Source: Dyadobacter psychrotolerans (GTDB taxonomy: Bacteria > Bacteroidota > Bacteroidia > Cytophagales > Spirosomataceae). From it: a stretch of 64,000 nt of DNA. Location: assembly GCF_004349265.1 (NCBI RefSeq), contig NZ_SMFL01000002.1:1-64000 (forward strand), written 5' to 3'. Position numbers and translations under genes: made by a program. This document shows, piece by piece, positions 7,977 to 17,296 of this stretch (within the stretch, counting starts at the first letter, position 1; every line of letters begins with the position of its first letter). The notes beneath the pieces are model-generated. The model had not been told where the DNA came from and did no database searches. It saw only the letters and a program-made list of their open reading frames with translations.

Positions 7977-10900
7977 ATGACTGGAAATTTATCTAAACGA
8001 AGTTTTACTTTCAGAAAGTGGATCCTGTTGTCAGTGGCAATGCTTTTCAGCGTGCAGGTTTTTTCACAAAATCCGGGTGTTCGCGGGACAGTGTTTTCTG
8101 CTGCAGACCGTGCAGGTTTGCCGGGAATCAACATCATTGTGAAGGGCACCGTGACCGGTACCACGACCAATGCCGACGGCCAGTATGAAATTAATGCCGC
8201 TGCCGGTGCTACCCTGGTTTTTTCAGGCATTGGTTTTATCACAAAAGAAATTGCTGTTTCAGAAAAAACGACTGTTGATGTTACGCTGGACGTGGATACC
8301 AAGCTACTTGAAGAAGTGGTAGTTGTAGGTTATGGCACGCAAAAAAGAAATAGTCTTACCAATTCCATTTCCCAGATCAGCGGTGAGGAAATTACCCGCA
8401 GACCGGTTTCGAACATTCAGCAGTCGTTTCAGGGTATAATGCCCGGGGTTACCGTAACCGACCTGGGTGGATCTCCCGGTAAGTCAAACGCTACTATCCG
8501 TGTTCGTGGTATCACAACTTTTAATATAAACAGCAGCAGTACAAGTGGTTATGACCTTGGTAAAAATGATGCTTTGGTTATTGTGGATGGTATTGAGCAG
8601 CGGTTAAGTGATATCAATCCGGATGATATTGAATCTGTTTCGGTTCTGAAAGATGCCTCTTCAACGGCCATTTATGGTTCCCGCGCTACCAATGGCGTTG
8701 TTCTGGTGAAGACCAAGAGGTCGAAAGGAAGTAAGGTTCAGGTTGATTATCATGGCTATTATGCAATTCAAAAATCCACAAATGTGCCAAAAATGATGGG
8801 GCTTGAAGCATACATGCGCGAACAGGTTGCTGCCTATACCAACGCCGGTGCTGCCTTGCCTGCGCGTTTTACAGAAGCATCAATACAAACTTACCTGACA
8901 GCAACCGACCGGGAAAAATATCCGATGCCTAATACCTGGTTTGAAACAATGCTTCACTCCGCACCACAGCAAAACCATACCATTTCGGTAGCTGGTGGAA
9001 ATGAAGTGTTACGGACCCGGCTGAGTGTAAGGTACCAGGATCAGGATGGAGTAATTTCGAATTTCAGTAATAAAATCGGTGAGATCAGGCTTAATTCTGA
9101 TTATGAGATTTCAAAGAAAGTCCGTGTTAGCGCTGATGTGAATTACAGATATAACAAAACGATAAATCCTACCGTCAATGCCTCTGCTCCGCTGAATAAC
9201 TTTTTTCATGGAACACTTTGGGCAGTGCCGAAGTATCCCGACGGAACCTACGGGCTGAGCACACAGGGAAATAATCCGCTGATGTTTGTCGAAATCGGTG
9301 GGTTGTCGCGGCAGAATACGGATTACCTGGCCGGATATGTAAAGGCCGACTGGGACATCGTTGACGGGCTTACTTTCTCCACGCAATTAGCCGGGAGGGG
9401 ATTTTTCAGCCAACAGAAAAATTACACAAATGCTTATACCAATCTTGACAAAAACACGAATATTACCAAAATCGTAGCCAATAACAGTCTCACCGAAGTC
9501 CGGGACAACCTAAAAGAATATACACTTAATAATCTGTTGACCTACGAAAAAAGCTGGGGCAGCCATAATTTCAAAGGGTTGCTCGGATACTCGCAGATTG
9601 GCAATACCCAAACATTCCTTTCTGCCTATCGCGAGCGTTTCTACAATAATGACATTGGCTCGATAGGGCAGGGAGCCAACGACGGGACCAAAAGTAATTC
9701 AGGAAATGACGCGGAATTCGGGCTCAGATCCTTTTTTGGAAGAATCAATTACGACTTTAATGAAAAATATCTGCTGGAAGTAAACGCCCGTTACGACGGA
9801 TCATCCAAATTCACCGGCGAAAAACAATACAGCGTTTTTCCATCGTTTTCGGCAGGATGGCGTATTTCAAAAGAAAAATTCTGGGAACCGCTTGAAAAGA
9901 CAGTCAACGATCTGAAATTGAGAGGTTCATGGGGAATTACCGGAAATCAGTCTGTTGATCTGTACAGCTATTATTCGGCTCTCACCGTGTCCGGATATAA
10001 TTTTGGAGGAGCAGCCGTACCTGGTTACCGCCAAACTACGCTGGCCAACACCGACCTGGGGTGGGAATCAACTACACAGCTGGATTTAGGTTTGGATGCA
10101 TCTTTCCTAAACAGAAAACTGAATCTTACGGTGGACTACTACAGAAAATTGACCAACGATATTTTATTAAATCTTGAAATTCCGGCTACAATCGGACTGA
10201 CTGCTTCCCCTCAGAATGCCGGAACAGTGGAAAACAAAGGCTGGGAGTTTAGTCTTAACTATCGTGGGGCTGCGACTGCTTCGGGTTTCAGATATAATCT
10301 TGGCGCTAATCTGAGTATTAACGAAAACAAAGTGGTTGACCTGAAAGGTACCGGCCCCTACATCGCAGGATCCGATATTGATCCACGTTATATTATTGCT
10401 AAGGGTTTGCCGATCAATACCTTATGGGGTTTTAAAACTGCGGGTTTATTTCAAACACAGCAGGAAATTACGGAGTACAAAGCTACTTACGCTGCCAATA
10501 CCAAACCGGGTGACGTAAAGTATATTGATTTGAACAACGACGGCAAGATCAACGCGGACGACATGACGGCGATTGGTAATTCCTTCCCGAAATACACTTT
10601 TGGTCTTAACACAGACTTTTCATACCGCAATTTTGAACTGAATATTCTTTTCCAGGGAACAGCAAAAGTGGATGCCAGACTTGCCGGTGCTCTTGCCGAA
10701 ATGGGAAACCAGGAAGGATTTACACACGAGATTTATACCAACAATTACTGGACACCTGAAAATACCGGAGCCCGTTTTCCCCGTCCTGTTAAGTTTGATT
10801 TGAGGAATGTTGCAACCTCCGACCGGCTGGTAATCAACGGCGCTTATGTACGCCTCAAAAACGTTCAGCTTGCTTACAATCTGCCTTCGGCTTTGTCCCG

Positions 10901-11063
10901 GAAAATCCATTTAAACAAAATCCGGGTGTATGCTTCTGCTACAAACGTCTTCACGATCTCGAAGTTAAACGAATGGAATCTTGACCCGGAAATCCCTTCC
11001 GGCCGCGGTGTGTATTACCCTCAGACGAAGTTGTACACCATGGGCTTAAATCTTCAATTTTAA
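7977..11063 (+). CDS. SusC/RagA-type TonB-dependent outer-membrane transporter
   Basis: The protein has 1028 residues. A signal peptide (about 1-31) is followed by a carboxypeptidase-D-like beta-sandwich (VRGTVFSAADRAGLPG to about 105), then EEVVVVGYGTQKR at about 112-124 at the plug entrance. The plug contains IRVRGITTFN and LKDASSTAIYGSRATNGVV, both hallmark SusC segments, and the rest is a 22-strand barrel ending in the aromatic LYTMGLNLQF. It imports oligosaccharides through the outer membrane with the SusD partner, powered by TonB-ExbBD. The size is normal for glycan SusC proteins. It opens an operon with SusD and two sulfatases, pointing to a sulfated glycan. Confidence 0.95.
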   Translation: MTGNLSKRSFTFRKWILLSVAMLFSVQVFSQNPGVRGTVFSAADRAGLPGINIIVKGTVTGTTTNADGQYEINAAAGATLVFSGIGFITKEIAVSEKTTVDVTLDVDTKLLEEVVVVGYGTQKRNSLTNSISQISGEEITRRPVSNIQQSFQGIMPGVTVTDLGGSPGKSNATIRVRGITTFNINSSSTSGYDLGKNDALVIVDGIEQRLSDINPDDIESVSVLKDASSTAIYGSRATNGVVLVKTKRSKGSKVQVDYHGYYAIQKSTNVPKMMGLEAYMREQVAAYTNAGAALPARFTEASIQTYLTATDREKYPMPNTWFETMLHSAPQQNHTISVAGGNEVLRTRLSVRYQDQDGVISNFSNKIGEIRLNSDYEISKKVRVSADVNYRYNKTINPTVNASAPLNNFFHGTLWAVPKYPDGTYGLSTQGNNPLMFVEIGGLSRQNTDYLAGYVKADWDIVDGLTFSTQLAGRGFFSQQKNYTNAYTNLDKNTNITKIVANNSLTEVRDNLKEYTLNNLLTYEKSWGSHNFKGLLGYSQIGNTQTFLSAYRERFYNNDIGSIGQGANDGTKSNSGNDAEFGLRSFFGRINYDFNEKYLLEVNARYDGSSKFTGEKQYSVFPSFSAGWRISKEKFWEPLEKTVNDLKLRGSWGITGNQSVDLYSYYSALTVSGYNFGGAAVPGYRQTTLANTDLGWESTTQLDLGLDASFLNRKLNLTVDYYRKLTNDILLNLEIPATIGLTASPQNAGTVENKGWEFSLNYRGAATASGFRYNLGANLSINENKVVDLKGTGPYIAGSDIDPRYIIAKGLPINTLWGFKTAGLFQTQQEITEYKATYAANTKPGDVKYIDLNNDGKINADDMTAIGNSFPKYTFGLNTDFSYRNFELNILFQGTAKVDARLAGALAEMGNQEGFTHEIYTNNYWTPENTGARFPRPVKFDLRNVATSDRLVINGAYVRLKNVQLAYNLPSALSRKIHLNKIRVYASATNVFTISKLNEWNLDPEIPSGRGVYYPQTKLYTMGLNLQF

Positions 11064-11132
11064 TCTTTTCTCTGTCAAACGAGTATTTGAAAAAAAACTG
11101 ACAGCAGATACAAACTGTTGAAAACACCTGAA

Positions 11133-12734
11133 ATGATGAAAAAATATACAAATAATAAAAGATTTCGGCTTTTTGCTCTAACGTTGCTGGGCTTTGGATT
11201 ATGGTCCTGTGATAACAATCTGCTTGAAACAATTCCCAATGACCGGCTGTCGGTGGATGTTTTCTGGAAAACGGAAAACGATGCCAAGATTGCAGTGAAC
11301 TCGCTTTACACTGATCTGGATGGTACTAACCTGGTCAGCTGGGATGCGGTTACAGACATTGCACATACCAATCAGCCTTTCAATGTAGAGGCATATATTG
11401 AGTCGGGTACCTACGACGCCACAAGTTCGAAAGTTTTTAACGAGTGGAGTGCTGCTTACAAAGGAGTTAGGGCGGCCAACTATTTTCTGGAGAATGTGGA
11501 TAAAATTCCTTCGGCCAATGCTACGGTTATTAATCAGCTAAAAGGTGAAGCCAAAGTTCTGCGGGCTTATCAATATATCAAATTGACTGGATTATTTGGC
11601 CCGGTGCCTCTGGTCACAACTTCCCTTTCTTTGCAGGAAGGACGTGAAGTTGTAAATGCAACGGTGCCGGAGCTTTGGGATTTTATTGACAAAGAACTTA
11701 CCGAGGCAGCGGCGCTATTGCCGGCAACCTATCCGGCAGCTGACAAAGGCCGTGTTACAAAAGGTGCAGCGCTCGGATTACTAGCAAGGGCAAATCTGCT
11801 TGCCGGCCGTTATCAAAAAGCCGCCGATGCTGCGGATCTGGTTATCAAGTCGGGCGCATACGGTCTGTACGAGTCGTACGAAAAGTTATTTTCCTATGCA
11901 GCTGAGAACAATAAAGAGGTTTTGCTGGATAAGCAATTTATCAAGGACACCTATTCCAATGGTATTTTCCAGCAGCTTGCGCCTTACAGCCAGAAAAACG
12001 GCGGAAGTACTTTCGTTCCAACCAAAGCATTGGTAGATACTTATGAAACGACTGATGGCAAAAAGATTACAGACGCAGGAAGTGGGTACAATCCCGCCAA
12101 ACCTTATGAAAAAAGAGATAGCCGTCTTAAATATTCTGTATTTCTTGAAGGCGATGTGCTTCCCAGCGGAATTGTTTTTAAGCCACAGCCAACAAGCGGG
12201 ACCGCAGACGCCATCGGAAGTACCTACATCGCTTCAACGACGGGTTTTAATATTAAAAAGTATATTAACACGGATGACTACGCGAATCCGGGAAACAGTG
12301 GAATTAACATCATTCTGCTGCGTTACGCTGAGGTTCTTCTCACATTTGCAGAGGCAAAAATTGAGCTTAATCAGATTGACGCAAGTGTTTTCAGCGCAAT
12401 AAATCTAGTCAGAAATGGTAGAAATGATGTAAAACAGCCTTCTGTTACAGCTGGTACGCAGGCCGAACTCAGGGATCTGATCCGTAGAGAAAGAACGGTT
12501 GAGCTCGCTTTTGAGGGGCAGCATCTTTTCGATATCCGTCGCTGGAAAACGGCTGAAAAAGTAATCCCCGGTCCGGTTTATGGGATCACTTTTACCAATG
12601 CACAAGGGCAATTGGTAACCGTGGAGGCAGTATCTGTTAACAAAGTTTTTGATTCCAGCCGTCATTATCTTTGGCCAATACCCCAAAAAGAAATCAATTT
12701 GAGCCCGTTATTGAAGCAAAATCCTAATTGGTAA
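11133..12734 (+). CDS. SusD/RagB-type glycan-binding lipoprotein
   Basis: With the ATG at 11133 the protein has 533 residues; a TTG at 11118 would add five. A lipoprotein signal with lipobox GLWSC places Cys26 at the mature N-terminus. The body shows SusD features: an early EN..LETIPNDRLS-type segment, a TPR-like helical scaffold (AKVLRAYQYIKLTGLFG, GLLARANLLAGRYQKA) and the C-terminal RRERTVELAFEGQHLFDIRRW, followed by YLWPIPQKEI. It caps the SusC barrel at the cell surface and captures oligosaccharide. It lies 69 bases downstream of susC, the usual order. Confidence 0.95.
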   Translation: MMKKYTNNKRFRLFALTLLGFGLWSCDNNLLETIPNDRLSVDVFWKTENDAKIAVNSLYTDLDGTNLVSWDAVTDIAHTNQPFNVEAYIESGTYDATSSKVFNEWSAAYKGVRAANYFLENVDKIPSANATVINQLKGEAKVLRAYQYIKLTGLFGPVPLVTTSLSLQEGREVVNATVPELWDFIDKELTEAAALLPATYPAADKGRVTKGAALGLLARANLLAGRYQKAADAADLVIKSGAYGLYESYEKLFSYAAENNKEVLLDKQFIKDTYSNGIFQQLAPYSQKNGGSTFVPTKALVDTYETTDGKKITDAGSGYNPAKPYEKRDSRLKYSVFLEGDVLPSGIVFKPQPTSGTADAIGSTYIASTTGFNIKKYINTDDYANPGNSGINIILLRYAEVLLTFAEAKIELNQIDASVFSAINLVRNGRNDVKQPSVTAGTQAELRDLIRRERTVELAFEGQHLFDIRRWKTAEKVIPGPVYGITFTNAQGQLVTVEAVSVNKVFDSSRHYLWPIPQKEINLSPLLKQNPNW

Positions 12735-12785
12735 TTGGGTTCTGAATGCGATATTTGAGTTTCGTTTTTATTTAAAACAGTCAGT

Positions 12786-14246
12786 ATGTTTGTTTCAAAA
12801 GTTCAAAAATATAAAACCCTGCTTTTTGCAGGTATCCTGCTTGGTACTGCAACCGTCATGACTGCCCTGGTAAGTAAACCTAAGGCAAAAACACCCAATA
12901 TTGTTTTATTTTTTATAGACGACCTGGGCTATGGCGATCTTTCTGTAACCGGAGCACTCGGTTATAAAACGCCGAACCTGGATCGTATGGCAGCAGAAGG
13001 AACGCGTTTTACGAATTTTATGGCAGCCCAGGCAGTTTGCAGCGCATCACGGGCAGGTTTGCTGACGGGGTGTTATCCCAATCGGGTAGGGATTTCGGGA
13101 GCACTTGGCCCGCAAAGCCATACCGGATTGAGCCAAAGTGAAGAAACCATTGCGGAGGTAGTGAAAGCACAAGGATACGCGACGGGTATTTTTGGCAAAT
13201 GGCACCTGGGCAGTGATGAAGAATTTTTACCCAAGCAGCAAGGATTTGATGAATATTATGGTGTGCCGTATTCTCATGACATGTGGCCGCTGCACCCATG
13301 GCAGGAACGGGCAAAATATCCTCCGCTTCATTGGATTGATGGTAATAAACCCGGTAAAGAAATCAGGACACTGGAAGATGCCAGTGAACTCACGCCTGTA
13401 ATCACGGAGAAAGCGGTAGGATTTATTAGGAAAAATAAAAACAAGCCATTCTTTTTATATGTGCCGCACCCGTTGCCGCATGTTCCGCTGGCGGCTTCTG
13501 CCCGTTTTAAGGGAAAAAGTGAAAGAGGGATTTTTGGAGATGTGCTCATGGAACTGGACTGGTCCGTGGGTGAAATTCTGAAAGAGCTTAAAAGTCAGGG
13601 ACTTGACCAAAATACGCTGGTAATATTTACAAGTGATAATGGTCCGTGGCTAAATTACGGGGACCACGCCGGTTCGTCGGGTGGTTTCAGGGAAGGTAAA
13701 GGAACCTCTTTTGAAGGCGGGCAGCGCGAACCAACGATTATGCGCTGGACAGGCGTGGTACCAGCCGGCAGGGTTTCCAATAAGCTGCTTTCGGCAATAG
13801 ACATTTTGCCTACAATCGCAAAACTCACCGGTGCGAAACTGCCAAAACAGAAAATTGACGGGATTGAATTCGTGGAGTTGTTAAAAGGAGACGAAAGTAA
13901 AACACCTAGAGAGGAGTTCCTGTATTACTACCGTAGAAACAGCCTTGAAGCAGTTAGAAAGCACGACTGGAAATTGGTTTTTGAACATCCCGGAAGAACC
14001 TACGAAGGTTCACTGCCAGGAAAAAACGGACAGCCAGGACCCGCCCCTGAGGATCACCAGTTTCCGAAAGCACTCTACAATCTGGCCCGGGATCCGGGTG
14101 AGCGTTATAATGTTTTGGAACAAAATTCGGAGATAGTCGCAGAACTGGAGAAAATTGCTGCAGCCGCACGAGAAGATCTGGGCGATGACCTGCAAAAGGC
14201 TGAGGGTAAAAACAGAAGGCCTGTGGGAACATCGGGAAAGAAATAA
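12786..14246 (+). CDS. Secreted sulfatase (S1 family)
   Basis: The 486-residue protein has an N-terminal hydrophobic export segment (about 10-30), Asp45-Asp46 in FIDDLGYGD, and the maturation motif VCSASRAGLLTG with Cys85. Ala takes the usual Pro position, a variant accepted in Cys-type sulfatases (C-x-A/P-x-R). Further active-site elements are GKWHLG and FTSDNGPW. It probably removes sulfate esters from the glycan handled by the SusC/SusD pair. It starts 51 bases after susD and is followed by another sulfatase 48 bases on, so all are likely in one operon. It is only distantly related to the divergent sulfatase, suggesting different linkage specificity. Confidence 0.92.
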   Translation: MFVSKVQKYKTLLFAGILLGTATVMTALVSKPKAKTPNIVLFFIDDLGYGDLSVTGALGYKTPNLDRMAAEGTRFTNFMAAQAVCSASRAGLLTGCYPNRVGISGALGPQSHTGLSQSEETIAEVVKAQGYATGIFGKWHLGSDEEFLPKQQGFDEYYGVPYSHDMWPLHPWQERAKYPPLHWIDGNKPGKEIRTLEDASELTPVITEKAVGFIRKNKNKPFFLYVPHPLPHVPLAASARFKGKSERGIFGDVLMELDWSVGEILKELKSQGLDQNTLVIFTSDNGPWLNYGDHAGSSGGFREGKGTSFEGGQREPTIMRWTGVVPAGRVSNKLLSAIDILPTIAKLTGAKLPKQKIDGIEFVELLKGDESKTPREEFLYYYRRNSLEAVRKHDWKLVFEHPGRTYEGSLPGKNGQPGPAPEDHQFPKALYNLARDPGERYNVLEQNSEIVAELEKIAAAAREDLGDDLQKAEGKNRRPVGTSGKK

Positions 14247-14294
14247 TATTTCAACAGCGGGTAGATTTAAATTGAACACATCAACTAGGATTTT

Positions 14295-15776
14295 ATGAAT
14301 TTTTTCAGGGCGACTTTTTTGATCTTGTTTTTCTTTTCAACCGGTTTTGCGCAGAAAACAACCCGAAAACCCAATATCATTTACATTTATGCGGATGATC
14401 TGGGTTATGGTGAGCTGGGTTGTTATGGCCAGACAAAGATCAAAACGCCCAATCTGGATAAATTGGCCAAAGAGGGTATTCGTTTTACCAAACATTATAC
14501 CAGTACACCGGTTTGTGCGCCGGCAAGATGCATGTTGCTGACTGGCCGACACGGAGGGCATTCCTTTATCCGCGGCAACTACGAAATGGGAGGTTTTGCA
14601 GACGACAAGGAGGGAGGCCAAATGCCGCTGCCGGACGGAACAGTGACAATTGCCAAAGTGCTGAAAAATGCCGGATATGTTACCGGTGCTTTTGGGAAAT
14701 GGGGACTTGGAATGGCCAATACGACCGGGAATCCCAATAATCAGGGTTTTGACTATTTTTATGGTTACCTCGATCAGAAGCAGGCACACAATTATTATCC
14801 GACACATTTATGGGATAATGGTAAACGGGATAAGCTCAATAATCCTTTCATTGATGTGCACAAAAAGTTGGCACCCGGTGCTCCTGATAGTGCGTTTAAT
14901 TATTTCAGGGGAAATGACTACGCCATCGATAAAATTGCTGACCGAGCCCAAAAATTCATTACAGAAAACCAGGATAAACCTTTTTTTCTGTATCTGCCCA
15001 TGACGATACCACATGTTTCTTTACAGGTTCCCGATGAAGCTGTGAAGGAGTATTTGGGTAAGTTTGAAGAAAAGCCTTATTACGGAGAAAAAAGTTATGC
15101 TTCCACAAAATACCCACGCGCTACCTATGCTGCGATGATCACTTATCTGGATAAGCAGGTTGGGAAAATCCAGGAGCAGATCAAAAAACTTGGATTAGAT
15201 GAAAATACAGTTATCATGTTTTCGAGTGATAATGGAACGACTTTCAACGGCGGAACGGATGCCAAGTTTTTCAACAGCGTGGCCGGATTAAGGGGGATGA
15301 AAATGGATATTTACGAAGGCGGTATCCGCGAGCCGTTTATCGCCCGTTGGCCCGGGCATATCAAACCGGGAACCACAACCGATTACGTGTCTGTGCAGTA
15401 TGACATTTTCGCTACACTTTCTGAAATAGCCGGGGTTGAATCTCCGCCACACTCCGACGGAATTTCGCTGGTACCTGCCTTAACGGGTGTGGGAAAAATG
15501 ACACCGCGGGAATATCTCTATTTTGAGTTCCCTGAAAAGTCCGGAGAAATCGCTATCCGTTTCGAAAGATTCAAAGCCGTAAAAAGCAATGTGAAAATAA
15601 ATCTCAACACAGCCTGGGAGCTCTACGATATGCAGGTGGATGAAAAGGAAACAAAAGATATCGCTTCAAACCATCCCGAAATTATTCAAAAACTAAATGG
15701 CATCGTAAGTAAGGAGCATTATCAGGCAACGCTCAGGGAATGGGAGTTTATTGATCCAAAGATTGAAAAGAAGTAA
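14295..15776 (+). CDS. Secreted sulfatase/arylsulfatase (S1 family)
   Basis: The protein has 493 residues with a signal peptide ending around residue 20 (TGFAQ). Metal ligands Asp34-Asp35 are in YADDLGYGELG, the maturation motif is VCAPARCMLLTGR with Cys74, and GKWGLG and FSSDNGTTF follow. It is a formylglycine sulfatase acting in the periplasm. The motif context (GYGELGCYGQ, TGRHGGHSFIRGN) is that of arylsulfatase-A-like bacterial enzymes. It is the last gene of the susC-susD-sulfatase-sulfatase operon, followed by a terminator hairpin at 15824. No maturase gene (anSME or FGE) is in the window, so activation must come from elsewhere in the genome. Confidence 0.92.
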   Translation: MNFFRATFLILFFFSTGFAQKTTRKPNIIYIYADDLGYGELGCYGQTKIKTPNLDKLAKEGIRFTKHYTSTPVCAPARCMLLTGRHGGHSFIRGNYEMGGFADDKEGGQMPLPDGTVTIAKVLKNAGYVTGAFGKWGLGMANTTGNPNNQGFDYFYGYLDQKQAHNYYPTHLWDNGKRDKLNNPFIDVHKKLAPGAPDSAFNYFRGNDYAIDKIADRAQKFITENQDKPFFLYLPMTIPHVSLQVPDEAVKEYLGKFEEKPYYGEKSYASTKYPRATYAAMITYLDKQVGKIQEQIKKLGLDENTVIMFSSDNGTTFNGGTDAKFFNSVAGLRGMKMDIYEGGIREPFIARWPGHIKPGTTTDYVSVQYDIFATLSEIAGVESPPHSDGISLVPALTGVGKMTPREYLYFEFPEKSGEIAIRFERFKAVKSNVKINLNTAWELYDMQVDEKETKDIASNHPEIIQKLNGIVSKEHYQATLREWEFIDPKIEKK

Positions 15777-15823
15777 GTAAATTATATCTGCCAGCGGCAT
15801 AATAGTGTTATTCATCCATAAAA

Positions 15824-15849
15824 AAAGCCACCTCTTCCGAGGCGGCTTT
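15824..15849. terminator. Bidirectional rho-independent terminator
   Basis: AAAGCCACCTC (15824-15834), loop TTCC and GAGGCGGCTTT (15839-15849) form an 11-position stem with one A-C mismatch on the plus strand. It is flanked by an A-run on the left and T-rich sequence on the right. It sits between the convergent sulfatase operon and the four-helix protein gene, so it can serve both. Confidence 0.75.
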
Positions 15850-15868
15850 GCTTTAAATTATTTTAAGA

Positions 15869-16324
15869 CTACGCTTTCGCTGCATCTCTCAAAGCTTTGA
15901 TCTTGTCATGTGCAGCGTTGATTCCCTCAGCCTGGCTGCTTACGGTATTAAGCGCTTCCGTTGGAAGTTCACCTTCGCTTAGCGCATCTTTGTATGCTTT
16001 TTTAATCGCATCTTCGCCGCGTTCAGCTTCTGATAAAATGCTTGCGCGATCGCTGCCACCAAATAGTGATTTTACATCAATCCATGCACGGTGCAAAGTT
16101 CCGCTTACACTGTTGCCAGTTTCCACTTCTTCCGCAGAACCAACTATTGCAGCCAGTTCAAGACTGTTTTTACGACTCTGTTCCGCGTAACCCTGGAACA
16201 ATGCTTTAAGATCAATGTTCTCATCATTGATATCTGCAATTGCTTTTTCAAAACCCGCTACGCGGTCATTGTTAATTTCTATCAAATCGTTGATTACCCC
16301 TGTTGAATTTGCTGTAGTTGCCAT
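15869..16324 (-). CDS. PA2169-family four-helix-bundle protein (DUF2383)
   Basis: I chose the ATG at 16324 (MATTANSTG), preceded by AAAGAAACC, which gives 151 residues; an upstream in-frame start would only add a low-quality extension. The protein is almost all helix, with INDLIEINNDRVAGFEKA, a central SRKNSLELAAIV segment, LHRAWIDVKSLF and a final EGINAAHDKIKALRD. This order matches the ferritin-like DUF2383/PA2169 family. Members are often stress-induced but have no established reaction; I infer no enzyme activity. It stands alone on the minus strand, ending at the shared terminator. Confidence 0.85.
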   Translation of the reverse strand: MATTANSTGVINDLIEINNDRVAGFEKAIADINDENIDLKALFQGYAEQSRKNSLELAAIVGSAEEVETGNSVSGTLHRAWIDVKSLFGGSDRASILSEAERGEDAIKKAYKDALSEGELPTEALNTVSSQAEGINAAHDKIKALRDAAKA

Positions 16325-16781
16325 AACGGTTTCTTTTTTTGTTGTTGTGAATAAAAGCATTTATGAATATCGTGCCAGGATGGGTATTCGGACGCGGGGA
16401 GGGTTACTGTTTGGCAACAATAAAATTATTTAAAATTGGATATTATTTTCTCTTTTGAATATAATGTGTTGATTACTAAATGGATAATGGCTGTCAAGTA
16501 ATGATTTTTCAATCACCTTCTTACAATTGGGATCGATACACTTTTGGATATAGTAACTCTGGATTGAATCGCAGTTACAAGATATTATATCAGTCGGAAT
16601 AAAATGTCAATCCCATTCCATCATCCATCCATTTTGATAAGACCCTATCATATTGATAAGGTTTTTTTTGTGATTAACTTATTTTTATTTATACAAGTAT
16701 TTGTTTATCAGTTCCTTATGTGTAAATCAATTTTTATGGAATGAGTTTGGTCTCAACTCTGGCAGACTTAAATAAATAACC
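16325..16781. other. Intergenic region upstream of the kdp operon
   Basis: These 457 AT-rich bases contain no credible gene. The only clear element is the operator-like sequence at 16635-16660, annotated separately. The part before 16630 shows nothing I can support. Confidence 0.6.
16635..16660. promoter_or_regulatory. Operator-like repeat upstream of the kdp operon (copy 1)
   Basis: TGATAAGACCC followed by TATCATATTGATAA contains the perfect inverted repeat TATCA-n3-TGATA (16646-16658) preceded by another TGATAA. Almost the same arrangement, TGATAAAACC plus TATCAATTTGATAA, occurs at 26631-26654 before the gene at 26803. Both lie 120-150 bases before a start codon. I infer a shared binding site for one regulator. 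Because copy 1 is followed by eight T residues it could instead fold as a terminator, but copy 2 lacks that tract. Confidence 0.55.
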
Positions 16782-17060
16782 ATGAAAACGGGGAATTACA
16801 GCAGTATTTACAATCGGATGCAGCGTATGGCTGAGCTGACCGTGACGATGGTTTTGGCAGGTAAAATAGCGAGAGCCTGTAAATGTCTGGATGCAGCAGA
16901 AAAGCTTTTTTTGAGTGGCAGTTATCAAACCAGAAATGCTGTCATCAACGTCTTTCTATACGATTTGTCATCCATATTAGAGCTGCATCATTGCAATGTG
17001 AAAATGCTTCTTCCGGCGAGTCTTCAAAAAGAATATATCAAACAGAACAACGCATTTTAG
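16782..17060 (+). CDS. Small helical protein at the head of the kdp operon
   Basis: The 92-residue protein has no signal peptide or membrane span and is predicted mostly helical. Its core, CLDAAEKLFLSGSYQTRNAV then INVFLYDLSSILELH, resembles small proteins I recall beside Bacteroidota kdp operons (possibly the DUF7674 group); this assignment is from memory and uncertain. It is followed by two tiny membrane peptides and kdpA with short gaps, so it should be co-expressed with the potassium pump. A regulatory or accessory role is inference only. Confidence 0.6.
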   Translation: MKTGNYSSIYNRMQRMAELTVTMVLAGKIARACKCLDAAEKLFLSGSYQTRNAVINVFLYDLSSILELHHCNVKMLLPASLQKEYIKQNNAF

Positions 17061-17082
17061 TACCACTTTAACACCATATCCA

Positions 17083-17166
17083 ATGATCACAATCCTCTTA
17101 GTGGCAGCGGGCAGTTTATGCTTCCTGCTTTTTTACAAAACCATTCAATTCTTCGAAAAAATCTAA
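17083..17166 (+). CDS. 27-residue single-span membrane peptide (KdpF-like position)
   Basis: The frame ATG 17083 to TAA 17164-17166 encodes 27 residues: a short start, the hydrophobic stretch ILLVAAGSLCFLLFY and a charged tail KTIQFFEKI. It lies just before kdpF with a four-base gap, on the same strand and spaced like an operon gene. The one-span layout resembles KdpF, the small subunit that stabilises KdpFABC, but it lacks the PE-x-F ending. It could be a second KdpF-like subunit or an unrelated small membrane peptide. Confidence 0.55.
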   Translation: MITILLVAAGSLCFLLFYKTIQFFEKI

Positions 17167-17170
17167 CACC

Positions 17171-17248
17171 ATGGCAGCGCTATTTTTTATTGCAATCGGG
17201 GTTTTTGTCTACATCTGTTACGTGCTGATCAAACCCGAAAAATTCTAA
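17171..17248 (+). CDS. kdpF: KdpF, small subunit of the K+-transporting ATPase
   Basis: The 25-residue peptide has the hydrophobic segment ALFFIAIGVFVYICYVLI and ends KPEKF. The ending (Y-x-L-x-x-PE-x-F) is the KdpF hallmark, and kdpA follows 48 bases later. KdpF lies in the membrane beside KdpA and stabilises the complex. Confidence 0.8.
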   Translation: MAALFFIAIGVFVYICYVLIKPEKF

Positions 17249-17296
17249 TCCGAATATTTTTCGATTCTTCTAAAATCGAATTTAAAAACTAAAAAA

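Noticed and set aside
14337-14807. 156-codon minus-strand frame over the third sulfatase
   Set aside because: It lies antisense to a clear sulfatase with all motifs and has no protein-like signature; coding shadow.
16641-16669. Hairpin with eight T residues, possible terminator before the kdp operon
   Set aside because: No gene ends nearby on the plus strand and the same motif occurs at 26631 without a T tract; treated as an operator instead.
16745-16770. Sigma-54-like pattern: GG-n10-GG before the first kdp gene and again at 26753-26766
   Set aside because: The downstream dinucleotide is GG rather than GC, and at the first site the leader would be only about 8 bases; more likely chance.
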